Shown here: piece by piece, positions 1-5,780 of the stretch | Position numbering within the stretch: position 1 is the first letter of the stretch | How the letters are laid out: each line of letters starts with the position of its first letter | DNA from: Candidatus Zhuqueibacterota bacterium | GTDB taxonomy: Bacteria; Zhuqueibacterota; Zhuqueibacteria; Residuimicrobiales; Krinioviventaceae | DNA length: 11,433 nt | Direction of reading: 5' to 3' | Assembly (NCBI GenBank): GCA_003854995.1 | Contig: RQOI01000307.1 | Coordinates: forward strand, 1-11,433 | The notes under the pieces: generated by a model | What the model saw: only the letters and a program-made list of their open reading frames with translations | What the model was told of the DNA's origin: nothing | Database searches by the model: none | Program-made: the position numbers and the translations under genes

Positions 1-899
1 AGGGTGATGATGCGCTTTTGCGTCACCGCCACCTCCGCCAGATCCATCTCAACTCCCAGATCGCCGCGTGCGATCATCACCGCGTCTGTCTCGCGCAGGA
101 TATCGATCAGATTGACAACCGCCTGCGGTTTCTCGATCTTGCTGATGACAGGTATAGTGCTCTCACTTTCAACTTCGACCGTGCTGAATTCAAGTTGGTT
201 CTCTGAATAGGGAAAATGAGCGCCGGGCCGTGCTCCCAACTCGCGCAGCTTGGCTTTCAGTTGCCTGACATCATCACTGCCTCTGACAAAACTGAGCGCC
301 AGATAATCAAAGCCCCTGGCAACGGCAAACTCGACGCACGCCAGGTCTTTGTCGGTCAGTGCCGGACCGGACAATGCCGTGTCCGGCAGATTCACACCTT
401 TGCCGGAAGTGATGCGACCGCCATCGACGACCTCGCACACGAGACGATCCCCTTGCTGCTCCAGGCATCTCAGCCGAACGTAGCCATCGTCCAAGAGGAT
501 AGTTTCGCCGGGCTGTACTTCGCTGATGAAATCCGGCCAGGTTGTTGAGAAAACCACCGGACCATCCGGTTGCTCCGGCGGCAGGGTCACGAGAGCGTCG
601 GTCTGGAACTCGACGCGCTGCCCCCGGATCAGCTCGACGCCGCCATCGACAACTTGGCCGACACGAATCTTGGGACCAGCCAGGTCACCCAGCACGCCGA
701 CCGGGATATCAAGCCGTGCGCTCGCCGCACGCACGCGTTCGAGGAGCGTCTCATATTGATCAAATGTGCCGTGCGAAAAATTGATGCGAAAGACGCGAAC
801 CCCTTCCTGAATCATTTTTTCAATGACAGCAGGAGATGCGCTGGCCGGGCCGGGCGTGGCGATGATCTTGGTGAGAAGAAATTCTTTTTTGCGGTCCAT
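1..899 (-). CDS. pyk: Pyruvate kinase, N-terminal 299 residues (cut by left window edge)
   Basis: Converts phosphoenolpyruvate and ADP to pyruvate and ATP, the last step of glycolysis, in the cytoplasm. Visible motifs in order: FRINFSHG (residues 37-44, substrate and potassium site), GDLAGPKIR (71-79, start of the B domain), TSGKGVNLPD (164-173, end of the B domain), the active-site signature IPVISKIEKPQAV with catalytic Lys254 and metal ligand Glu256, and MIARGDLG (275-282) with metal ligand Asp280. The rest of the barrel and the C-terminal domain lie outside the window. The start at 899 is chosen because AAGGA sits 5 bases upstream; an in-frame ATG at 914 would add five basic residues but has no good ribosome site. 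It lies 51 bases after the cysteine-rich gene on the same strand. About 25 extra residues (224-248) precede the active-site strand, which is unusual for the family. Confidence 0.96.
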   Translation of the reverse strand, partial: MDRKKEFLLTKIIATPGPASASPAVIEKMIQEGVRVFRINFSHGTFDQYETLLERVRAASARLDIPVGVLGDLAGPKIRVGQVVDGGVELIRGQRVEFQTDALVTLPPEQPDGPVVFSTTWPDFISEVQPGETILLDDGYVRLRCLEQQGDRLVCEVVDGGRITSGKGVNLPDTALSGPALTDKDLACVEFAVARGFDYLALSFVRGSDDVRQLKAKLRELGARPGAHFPYSENQLEFSTVEVESESTIPVISKIEKPQAVVNLIDILRETDAVMIARGDLGVEMDLAEVAVTQKRIIT

Positions 900-950
900 C
901 CTCTTCCTTTTCATTTACCCGCGCCACATGGGTGACAAGAGCGCGTGCCG

Positions 951-1766
951 TCACGACCGAGCGCGATAGACATGGCTGTCAAAATGATAGCGGATCTCTT
1001 TATCACAACGTCGAACGCGTCGCTGATCTTCCAGCAGCTGCAACACGTCTTGCCAGAGATCGCCGGCGACAAATGTCTGGTCATTCTTCATGCCGACATC
1101 GGCGCGCGTCCATTCGTCGTGATTCGAACAGGCGCCGCGACAAAAGCCGATCAAGGCGCCCTTTACGCCCGCTGTCGCGAGTCCGAACATGAACGGTTCG
1201 AGCGAATAGGGACAGAGGAAAAAGAGGCCGTACTGAACGCTCTTTTGTCTTGTCGCCGGAATATAAACGTCTCTGGCAATATCCATCGCCGACGTCATGA
1301 TATAAAAATCAGCTCGCAACTGCACCGCTTTTTCTGCGAGCGGGGCGACGCCGCAACGGCGACAGGGCGCCGGCCAACTTTCCCTCCCGCGCAGCAACGT
1401 CGCTGCCTCGTCGAGTAGACGGCACTGGTGATTGAAATGGCCGACCGGGCAGATGGATCGTCCTTTTTCATAGTCGTAAGGTTTCATGCAATAGCCCGGA
1501 GCGATCAGAAGGTTGGCTGCCCCTGGCAAATCCCCAAGCTCCTGCAGATCCATTGTCCCAGAAAGGGGCGCCCCGTGCGATCGAGAAACCATCTGTCCAT
1601 AGCGCCGCACGCCGGCAACAGCGCGAGCCGGATGCCGCAGCAGCGCATGAAAAAGATAGTGCCAAAAAAAATCACGTGCTATATTTCGCAAGCCGAACTG
1701 CCACAAGCGAAAGGACAAGAACGCCTTTTCATCCATACGGGCAGCGAGCCGAACAAAGACATTCAT
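951..1766 (-). CDS. Unrecognised cysteine-rich protein in the lut gene cluster
   Basis: Predicted 271-residue protein that I do not recognise. The first ~60 residues are rich in Phe, Leu, Trp and Arg and might form an amphipathic or membrane-associated segment. The rest carries ordered cysteines: Cys93 (GYCMKP), Cys106 (ICPVGH), Cys115, a Cys135-x2-Cys138 pair (PCRRCG), Cys185 (FLCPYS), a Cys209-x3-Cys213 pair (GFCRGAC) followed by NHDEWTRADVG, and Cys254. This spacing suggests metal or iron-sulfur binding. The order CxRCG, a VYI/FYI-like strand, a CP strand, then a late Cys with nearby Asp recalls DUF116 proteins, but that is a weak comparison from memory. It lies between the lipoprotein ORF and pyk, so a role linked to lactate oxidation is plausible but unproven. 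The start is uncertain: no clear ribosome site precedes ATG 1766, and Met11 is an alternative. The same frame continues upstream through a TAA into the lipoprotein ORF. Confidence 0.75.
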   Translation of the reverse strand: MNVFVRLAARMDEKAFLSFRLWQFGLRNIARDFFWHYLFHALLRHPARAVAGVRRYGQMVSRSHGAPLSGTMDLQELGDLPGAANLLIAPGYCMKPYDYEKGRSICPVGHFNHQCRLLDEAATLLRGRESWPAPCRRCGVAPLAEKAVQLRADFYIMTSAMDIARDVYIPATRQKSVQYGLFFLCPYSLEPFMFGLATAGVKGALIGFCRGACSNHDEWTRADVGMKNDQTFVAGDLWQDVLQLLEDQRRVRRCDKEIRYHFDSHVYRARS

Positions 1767-1778
1767 AATATGCTGACA

Positions 1779-1886
1779 TTACGGTTTTGTCGTCCGCCAC
1801 CAAAGAATCTCGAACGGCGACCTGTCGCGAGAACAAGATGCGATCGTCAAAAGGCACAGAAAAAACAGACTCGACTTGATCATCAT
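1779..1886 (-). CDS. Putative 35-residue lipoprotein ORF
   Basis: A short ORF between lutC and the cysteine-rich gene. Its first 18 residues, MMIKSSLFFLCLLTIASC, form a textbook lipoprotein signal: one Lys, a hydrophobic core, and the lipobox I-A-S-Cys18. A 17-residue basic and aromatic tail with a WWR motif follows, ending at TAA. The lutC stop overlaps its ribosome site (TGAGGAGCG then ATGATG), so translational coupling is likely; the second ATG at 1883 is better spaced from AGGAG. If real, the mature product would be a membrane-anchored peptide of about 18 residues. The frame runs on after TAA through four codons into the 271-residue gene, so this may instead be the signal-bearing N-terminus of that gene, broken by a nonsense mutation or sequence error. 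No family is recognised. Confidence 0.45.
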   Translation of the reverse strand: MMIKSSLFFLCLLTIASCSRDRSPFEILWWRTTKP

Positions 1887-1892
1887 CGCTCC

Positions 1893-2576
1893 TCACAGAT
1901 CAGTGACGAGCATGTGCACGACATGCATGGGTCCGTGCACGCCGACGACGCGCACCAGTTCGATGTCCGACGTGGCGCTTGGCCCGGAGACGAAATTGAT
2001 GCAAGGCGGCAAATCATTCTGCTGCTCCTGCACATAGGCCATGCCCTGCGTCAATCGCGGCCTGATCAGGCTTTGGGGAATGATATAGATCGTCGCCTCT
2101 GGCAGCAGGGTGACCGAGCGCCCGGTGCCGGCGTGCGAAAAAAGCAGCACGGTCCCGGACTCTGCCAGAGCCATACGGGCGACGGCAATGCCGATGCGCG
2201 CTTTTTCGGCAAATTTTATGTTCTCTGCCGGCGTGCCGTCCACATCCCACAGCTGCACCGGCGCGATCGCTCTCAGCAGGCGCACAATTCCAAGTTCCCG
2301 CAGCAGCGGATCGTCGGCGACAACAATACTCCCTGCCGGACTATCCTTGACGACCTGGATGAGAGACGCCGGCAATTGGCTCCTGGTCGTTTCCACGACA
2401 TGGGCGCCGATCGTTCGACTATAATCGACAAACTCTTTTGCCAAGGCATCCTGGCTGAGCCCACGCATGACATCCGTATGAACCGAATGGCGATAGACCA
2501 GCGGCGCCGGCGCTTGCGGCGTCGATCGCCCCAGGGCGCGGCTGACCGTGCCGATGAATTCGTGCGTCGTCATCAT
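1893..2576 (-). CDS. lutC: LutC, LUD-domain subunit of L-lactate oxidation
   Basis: A 227-residue LUD-domain protein, the third subunit of the LutABC system that oxidises L-lactate to pyruvate; length is normal for LutC. The signature sits at the C-terminal end: FVSGPSATSDIE (residues 195-206), then GVHGP (212-216) and a hydrophobic last strand. AESGTVLL (138-145) matches the family's conserved glycine/threonine strand. There are no cysteine clusters, as expected, since the iron-sulfur centres are in LutA and LutB. The start ATG at 2576 overlaps the lutB stop (ATGA), with AGGAG four bases upstream inside lutB; the second ATG at 2573 is equally possible. The gene is translationally coupled to lutB and is followed within 6 bases by the lipoprotein ORF. 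Confidence 0.93.
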   Translation of the reverse strand: MMTTHEFIGTVSRALGRSTPQAPAPLVYRHSVHTDVMRGLSQDALAKEFVDYSRTIGAHVVETTRSQLPASLIQVVKDSPAGSIVVADDPLLRELGIVRLLRAIAPVQLWDVDGTPAENIKFAEKARIGIAVARMALAESGTVLLFSHAGTGRSVTLLPEATIYIIPQSLIRPRLTQGMAYVQEQQNDLPPCINFVSGPSATSDIELVRVVGVHGPMHVVHMLVTDL

Positions 2577-3973
2577 GCCTCTCCTCTTCTTCTCCTGGCG
2601 AACCAGTCGCGAAAACGCTCTTTTTGAATGACTGGCATCTCGCGCGATTTACACCATTCTTTCAACAGGCTGACGCGCGGCGCCCAATTGCCGAGAAAAG
2701 CCAGGCGCGTCGCCGCTCTATAGAGCCTGGAATGGCCGATGATGTTGCCATAGACAGAAAACGCGGCATCTTCCAGCCTATTCGTCAACTTTTCCCGCTC
2801 GACAATGATGCGACGATGCTGATAGATGGTTTCATACAACGGTATTTTGACCGGACAGACATCATTGCAGGCGCCGCAGAGAGAGCATATTTTGGTGATA
2901 TCTTTATACTCCTTATAGCCGGCGATCAGAGGCACGAGCGCGGCGCCGAGCGGTCCGGGGTAGAGCACGCCATAGCCGTGTCCGCTGACATGACGATAAG
3001 CCGGGCATTCCAGCATGCAGGCGCCGCAGCGGATGCAGCGCAGCACATCTCTGAACTCGCTCGCCAGCACCGCAGAGCGGCCATTATCGACGATGATGAT
3101 ATGCAATTCCTCGGGACCATCCACATCCGCCGGCGCCTTTGGTCCGGTGATGAGCGACATATACACGGATGTGCGCGCACCGACGCCGCTGCGCGCCAGC
3201 ATGCTGAACATGATGTCCAGCTCCCTGAAAGAGGGCACAATCCGCTCCATGCCCATGAAGACGATGTGCGTCTTGGGGATGGAGGTGACAAAGCGGCCGT
3301 TGCCTTCGTTGGTCATCAGCGCGATGGTGCCGGTCTCGGCAATGGCAAAATTGCAGCCGGTGACAGCGATATCAGCGGACAGGAAAGCCTGGCGAAGGAT
3401 GCCGCGCACAAATTTTGTCATGTTCTCCGGGACATCATCGCCGTCGTAACCCAGTTCGGCTGCCAACACCCCCCGAATTCGTTTTCTGTCTTTGTGCAGC
3501 GCCGGAATGACGATATGCGAGGGTTTGTCCTTGTTGTCCACTTGCAGCAGGTATTCGCCGAGGTCGGTCTCCAGAATTTGCACGCCGATCTCTTCCAACG
3601 CCTCGTTGAGACCGATCTCCTCGGTGACCATGGACTTGGACTTGACCGCCTTTGTCGCCTTTTTTTTGCGGAAAATCTCCCTGGCGATGGCATTGGCTTC
3701 GGCCGCATCGCGGGCAAAATGAACCGTCGCACCGACTCTTTCGGCATTGCTGACAAATTGCTCGAGATAATAATCGAGATTGTCGAGCACGTGCGACCGG
3801 ATATCCGCCGCCAGATCCCGCCATTTTTCAAAGTCACCCAGCTTGTCGTAGCACTCTTGACGTTTCTGATTGATCAAATCCTGCGCCGCAGCGATGGACT
3901 GGCGCTTGAACGAATCGCTCAGATTCTCGCGCATCCGTTGTTTGAATGACAGATCACTGGTCTTTATACTCAT
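2573..3973 (-). CDS. lutB: LutB, iron-sulfur/LUD subunit of L-lactate oxidation
   Basis: A 466-residue protein, close to the usual LutB length, that carries electrons in L-lactate oxidation to pyruvate. The N-terminal LUD domain (about 65-300) shows KSKSMVTEEIG (111-121) and TGCNFAIAETG (205-215). Two ferredoxin-type cysteine sets follow: Cys313, 316, 319 with Cys323-Pro, and Cys363, 366, 369 with Cys373-Pro, expected to hold two [4Fe-4S] clusters. The C-terminal ~90 residues correspond to the LutB C-terminal region and end in a basic tail. The start at 3973 is preceded by a GGGTGAAGG purine run. The stop overlaps lutC by 4 bases, while an 86-base repeat-bearing gap separates it from lutA, so lutB-lutC translation may be tuned separately from lutA. 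Codons 103-105 contain a run of eight A. Confidence 0.96.
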   Translation of the reverse strand: MSIKTSDLSFKQRMRENLSDSFKRQSIAAAQDLINQKRQECYDKLGDFEKWRDLAADIRSHVLDNLDYYLEQFVSNAERVGATVHFARDAAEANAIAREIFRKKKATKAVKSKSMVTEEIGLNEALEEIGVQILETDLGEYLLQVDNKDKPSHIVIPALHKDRKRIRGVLAAELGYDGDDVPENMTKFVRGILRQAFLSADIAVTGCNFAIAETGTIALMTNEGNGRFVTSIPKTHIVFMGMERIVPSFRELDIMFSMLARSGVGARTSVYMSLITGPKAPADVDGPEELHIIIVDNGRSAVLASEFRDVLRCIRCGACMLECPAYRHVSGHGYGVLYPGPLGAALVPLIAGYKEYKDITKICSLCGACNDVCPVKIPLYETIYQHRRIIVEREKLTNRLEDAAFSVYGNIIGHSRLYRAATRLAFLGNWAPRVSLLKEWCKSREMPVIQKERFRDWFARRRRGEA

Positions 3974-3995
3974 CCTTCACCCAAAATCAATTTAA

Positions 3996-4053
3996 AATTT
4001 CAAATGATGAAAAAATTCATTCGTAATTCGTCATTTGTAATTTGAAATTCTCT
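3996..4053. repeat. AT-rich 7-bp-period repeat within an inverted repeat, lutA-lutB gap
   Basis: Read on the plus strand, 4019-4053 breaks into successive 7-mers: ATTCGTA, ATTCGTC, ATTTGTA, ATTTGAA, ATTCTCT. The outer arms AATTTCAAAT (3996-4005) and ATTTGAAATT (4040-4049) are perfect 10-base inverted complements, and a smaller stem ATGAA/TTCAT with a four-A loop lies at 4007-4020. It fills most of the 86-base space between lutA and lutB, the only sizeable gap within the minus-strand cluster. It could be a dispersed REP- or MITE-like element, an mRNA processing or attenuation hairpin, or a recombination remnant; copy number cannot be judged from one window. Confidence 0.6.
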
Positions 4054-4059
4054 TATGCA

Positions 4060-4782
4060 TTACCTCATCATCAACACTTCAACGACATGATACACTCTGA
4101 TATTGTATCCTTCTCGCTTGATGCACCCCTCGATATTCATCAGGCAGGCGCCATCCGCGCCGATGACATAGTCGACTCCAGCAGCGGCGATATTTTGCAC
4201 CTTTTCCGTCACCATCGCGCCGCTGAGATCGGCCATCTTGACGGCAAAGGTGCCGCCAAAGCCGCAGCATTTATCCTGGCCTTTGAACGGCACCAGCTGC
4301 AATCCGCTGACATGCTGCAGCAGAAGGATCGGCGGCTCCTTGACGCCCAACAAGCGTGACATGTGGCACGACGGGTGATAGGCGGCGCGTCCGGTCAACG
4401 AGGCGCCGACATCCGTCACCTTGAGGACATTGACGATAAAGTCAGTTATCTCGAACGTTTTATCGACAAGCACAGTGGCCTTATCCGCCCACCCTGCTTC
4501 GTCTCTGAAAAAATGCGGGAATTCTTTCACCTGCAGGACGCACGAGCCGCTGGGCGCCACCACATAGTCGCAGCCATCCTCCAGCAGCGCATCGATGAGA
4601 ACGCGCATGCTCTTTTTTGCTTTTTTGTGATAGCCGGTGTTGGCGAGCGGCTGGCCGCAGCAGGTCTGCTTGGGATTGAAAACGACGTCACATCCCAGTT
4701 CTTCCAGCAGCTCGATCGATTTGATGCCGATATTTGTCAGAACATTGTCCGCAATACAGGTGACAAAGAAAGAGACTTTCAT
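4060..4782 (-). CDS. lutA: LutA, cysteine-rich (CCG) subunit of L-lactate oxidation
   Basis: A 240-residue protein with two CCG domains, as in LutA and the related heterodisulfide reductase and glycolate oxidase subunits; it acts with LutB and LutC to oxidise L-lactate to pyruvate. First domain: Cys9, Cys41-Cys42 (QTCCGQP) and Cys81 (PSGSC). Second domain: Cys139 (YHPSCH), Cys172-Cys173 (KCCGFGGTF) and Cys213 (GACLMN). These cysteine sets are the expected cluster ligands. The frame is open 18 codons further upstream to 4836, but the start at 4782 is chosen because AGGA lies 6 bases before it, MKVSFFVTC is the family's usual N-terminus, and the length then fits. It is the first gene of the minus-strand cluster, downstream of a divergent promoter region shared with purC. 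Confidence 0.96.
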   Translation of the reverse strand: MKVSFFVTCIADNVLTNIGIKSIELLEELGCDVVFNPKQTCCGQPLANTGYHKKAKKSMRVLIDALLEDGCDYVVAPSGSCVLQVKEFPHFFRDEAGWADKATVLVDKTFEITDFIVNVLKVTDVGASLTGRAAYHPSCHMSRLLGVKEPPILLLQHVSGLQLVPFKGQDKCCGFGGTFAVKMADLSGAMVTEKVQNIAAAGVDYVIGADGACLMNIEGCIKREGYNIRVYHVVEVLMMR

Positions 4783-4819
4783 CGACGGTCCTGGTTTAAT
4801 GTAATGATTCATGAAAAAG

Positions 4820-4849
4820 ATAATACTATTTTGCATTAATCAAAACCTA
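4820..4849 (-). promoter_or_regulatory. Possible promoter for the lut cluster
   Basis: On the minus strand a good -10-like TATTAT (plus 4820-4825), preceded by TAG, lies 38 bases before the chosen lutA start. The best-spaced -35 candidate is a weak TAGGTT 18 bases upstream (4844-4849); a better-looking TTGATT (4838-4843) is only 12 bases away, too close for a sigma-70 promoter. The region is AT-rich and sits in the divergent gap, so a promoter is expected here, but the exact elements are a guess. Confidence 0.3.
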
Positions 4850-4865
4850 TTTTCGCATCAGTTGC

Positions 4866-4880
4866 CTGCAAAAAGTGCAG
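4866..4880. promoter_or_regulatory. Short palindrome in the divergent lutA/purC gap
   Basis: CTGCA and TGCAG flank a 5-base spacer, giving a perfect inverted repeat that overlaps a second small one, TTGC-CT-GCAA (4862-4871). It lies immediately upstream of the candidate purC promoter and about 85-100 bases from the lutA start, a plausible place for a repressor site, but it is short enough to occur by chance. Confidence 0.2.
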
Positions 4881-4887
4881 AATTGTC

Positions 4888-4915
4888 TTGCGTTTCGACG
4901 CGGATGGTGTAAATT
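4888..4915 (+). promoter_or_regulatory. Possible purC promoter
   Basis: TTGCGT (4888-4893) and TAAATT (4910-4915) are separated by 16 bases and lie 55 bases before the purC start; the slightly upstream TTGTCT (4883-4888) is an alternative -35. Both boxes match the sigma-70 consensus only partly. The position in the divergent gap is the main support. Confidence 0.3.
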
Positions 4916-4961
4916 TAGAGCAAATCTCCCGCTCGACAGAGAAACAGTATTGCCCCTTATC

Positions 4962-4966
4962 GGAGG
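4962..4966 (+). promoter_or_regulatory. Strong ribosome binding site that fixes the purC start
   Basis: GGAGG with a 4-base spacer (AAAG) before ATG 4971. The frame is open 32 codons further upstream to an ATG at 4875, but that one has no such site and the extra residues do not resemble PurC, so this site decides the start. Confidence 0.85.
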
Positions 4967-4970
4967 AAAG

Positions 4971-5774
4971 ATGGCCATAGATTTCAGTTCATTGAAAAAG
5001 ATCAATGAGGGTAAGACTAAAGTTATTTATGAGAGTCCGGATCCGGCGACGGTGTTCATGCTGTTCAAGGACGACATCACCGCCGGAGACGGTGTCAAGC
5101 ATGATGTCATCGAGGGCAAAGCGCTGCTGGACTGGGGGACGAACAGAGACATTTTTGAATTTTTGAACCGCAAGGGTGTGTGCACCCATTATGTGAGCAG
5201 TCCGCAAGACAAGGTCAGTCTCGTCAAAAAACTCGATTACAAGTTCAATCTCGAGGTCGTGACGCGCCGGATCGCTGCTGGCTCCATTCTCAAATGGGGC
5301 GGCATGCAGGAAGGTGCGCGCTTTGCGCCGCCGATCACGCAATTTCATTATAAAGACGATCCGCTGCACGATCCAATGCTGGACGATGACTATATTGATT
5401 ATATGATCAAAGAAAAAGGCTCTGTCGAATATCAGGAAATGCGCGATATCAACGCGCAGGTCTTTGCACTGCTGGAAAATGCATTTGCGCAATTTAACAT
5501 TCAGTTGGTCGATTTCAAATTAGAGTACGGTCGCATCGACGGCCAGGTGACTCTCATCGACGAAATCACCGGCGGCTCCTTCCGCTTGTGGCCTTATGCG
5601 CACGAAAATCCTAACCTTGACCAACCGAATGTGCTCGCCGAGCTCGATCCGCAGGGACGCCTGGATAAGGACAACTATCGCATGGGAGGGAATCTGTCGT
5701 CCGTGAAGAGCAAATTCGCGGCGATAGCCGACATCACCGCCGGATTCAAAAATCTAAGTCGGGATAGATCATAA
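4971..5774 (+). CDS. purC: PurC, phosphoribosylaminoimidazole-succinocarboxamide (SAICAR) synthase
   Basis: A 267-residue cytoplasmic enzyme that joins aspartate to CAIR using ATP, making SAICAR in purine synthesis. Motifs: INEGKTKVIY (residues 11-20, ATP-binding strand), DDITAGDG and the following EGKA, EVVTRRIAAGS (the first family signature), KDDPLHDP, VDFKLEYGR (180-188, the second signature, with Tyr where Phe or Ile is usual), DEITGGSFRLWP (197-208), and LDKDNYR (231-237). It is longer than the compact ~237-residue enterobacterial form. The RRIA-GS and RLWP segments look more like the animal bifunctional PAICS enzyme than the bacterial RN-ATGS and RLWD forms; no PurE domain is fused. 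GGAGG sets the start. It heads the plus-strand block; the nuclease gene follows after 6 bases, so the two are probably co-transcribed. Confidence 0.96.
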   Translation: MAIDFSSLKKINEGKTKVIYESPDPATVFMLFKDDITAGDGVKHDVIEGKALLDWGTNRDIFEFLNRKGVCTHYVSSPQDKVSLVKKLDYKFNLEVVTRRIAAGSILKWGGMQEGARFAPPITQFHYKDDPLHDPMLDDDYIDYMIKEKGSVEYQEMRDINAQVFALLENAFAQFNIQLVDFKLEYGRIDGQVTLIDEITGGSFRLWPYAHENPNLDQPNVLAELDPQGRLDKDNYRMGGNLSSVKSKFAAIADITAGFKNLSRDRS

Positions 5775-5780
5775 AATCAG

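Noticed and set aside
360..388. Perfect 8-base inverted repeat TGCCGGAC/GTCCGGCA with a 13-base loop
   Set aside because: It lies within conserved pyruvate kinase coding sequence (LPDTALSGPAL region), has no T-run, and is best explained by codon composition.
945..1418. Plus-strand open frame opposite the cysteine-rich gene
   Set aside because: No recognisable motifs and no ribosome site; the minus-strand frame has ordered cysteine motifs and fits the operon direction.
1729..1779. 16-codon cysteine-containing minus-strand ORF whose ATG overlaps the lipoprotein TAA
   Set aside because: Too short, lacks a ribosome site, and lies in another frame inside the start of the 271-residue gene; probably chance, though it could matter if a frameshift is found there.
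1428..3949. Two long plus-strand open frames (1428-2627 and 2624-3949) opposite lutC, lutB and the cysteine-rich gene
   Set aside because: Their translations are low-complexity, rich in Arg, His and Gln, with no family motifs, and they lie antisense to clear LutB and LutC coding sequence; they are mirror frames of GC-rich genes.
4783..4836. Upstream extension of LutA by 18 residues
   Set aside because: AGGA precedes the internal ATG at 4782, which gives the usual family N-terminus and length; the extension overlaps the likely promoter.
4875..4970. Upstream extension of PurC by 32 residues
   Set aside because: The extension does not look like PurC, has no ribosome site, and GGAGG stands just before ATG 4971.
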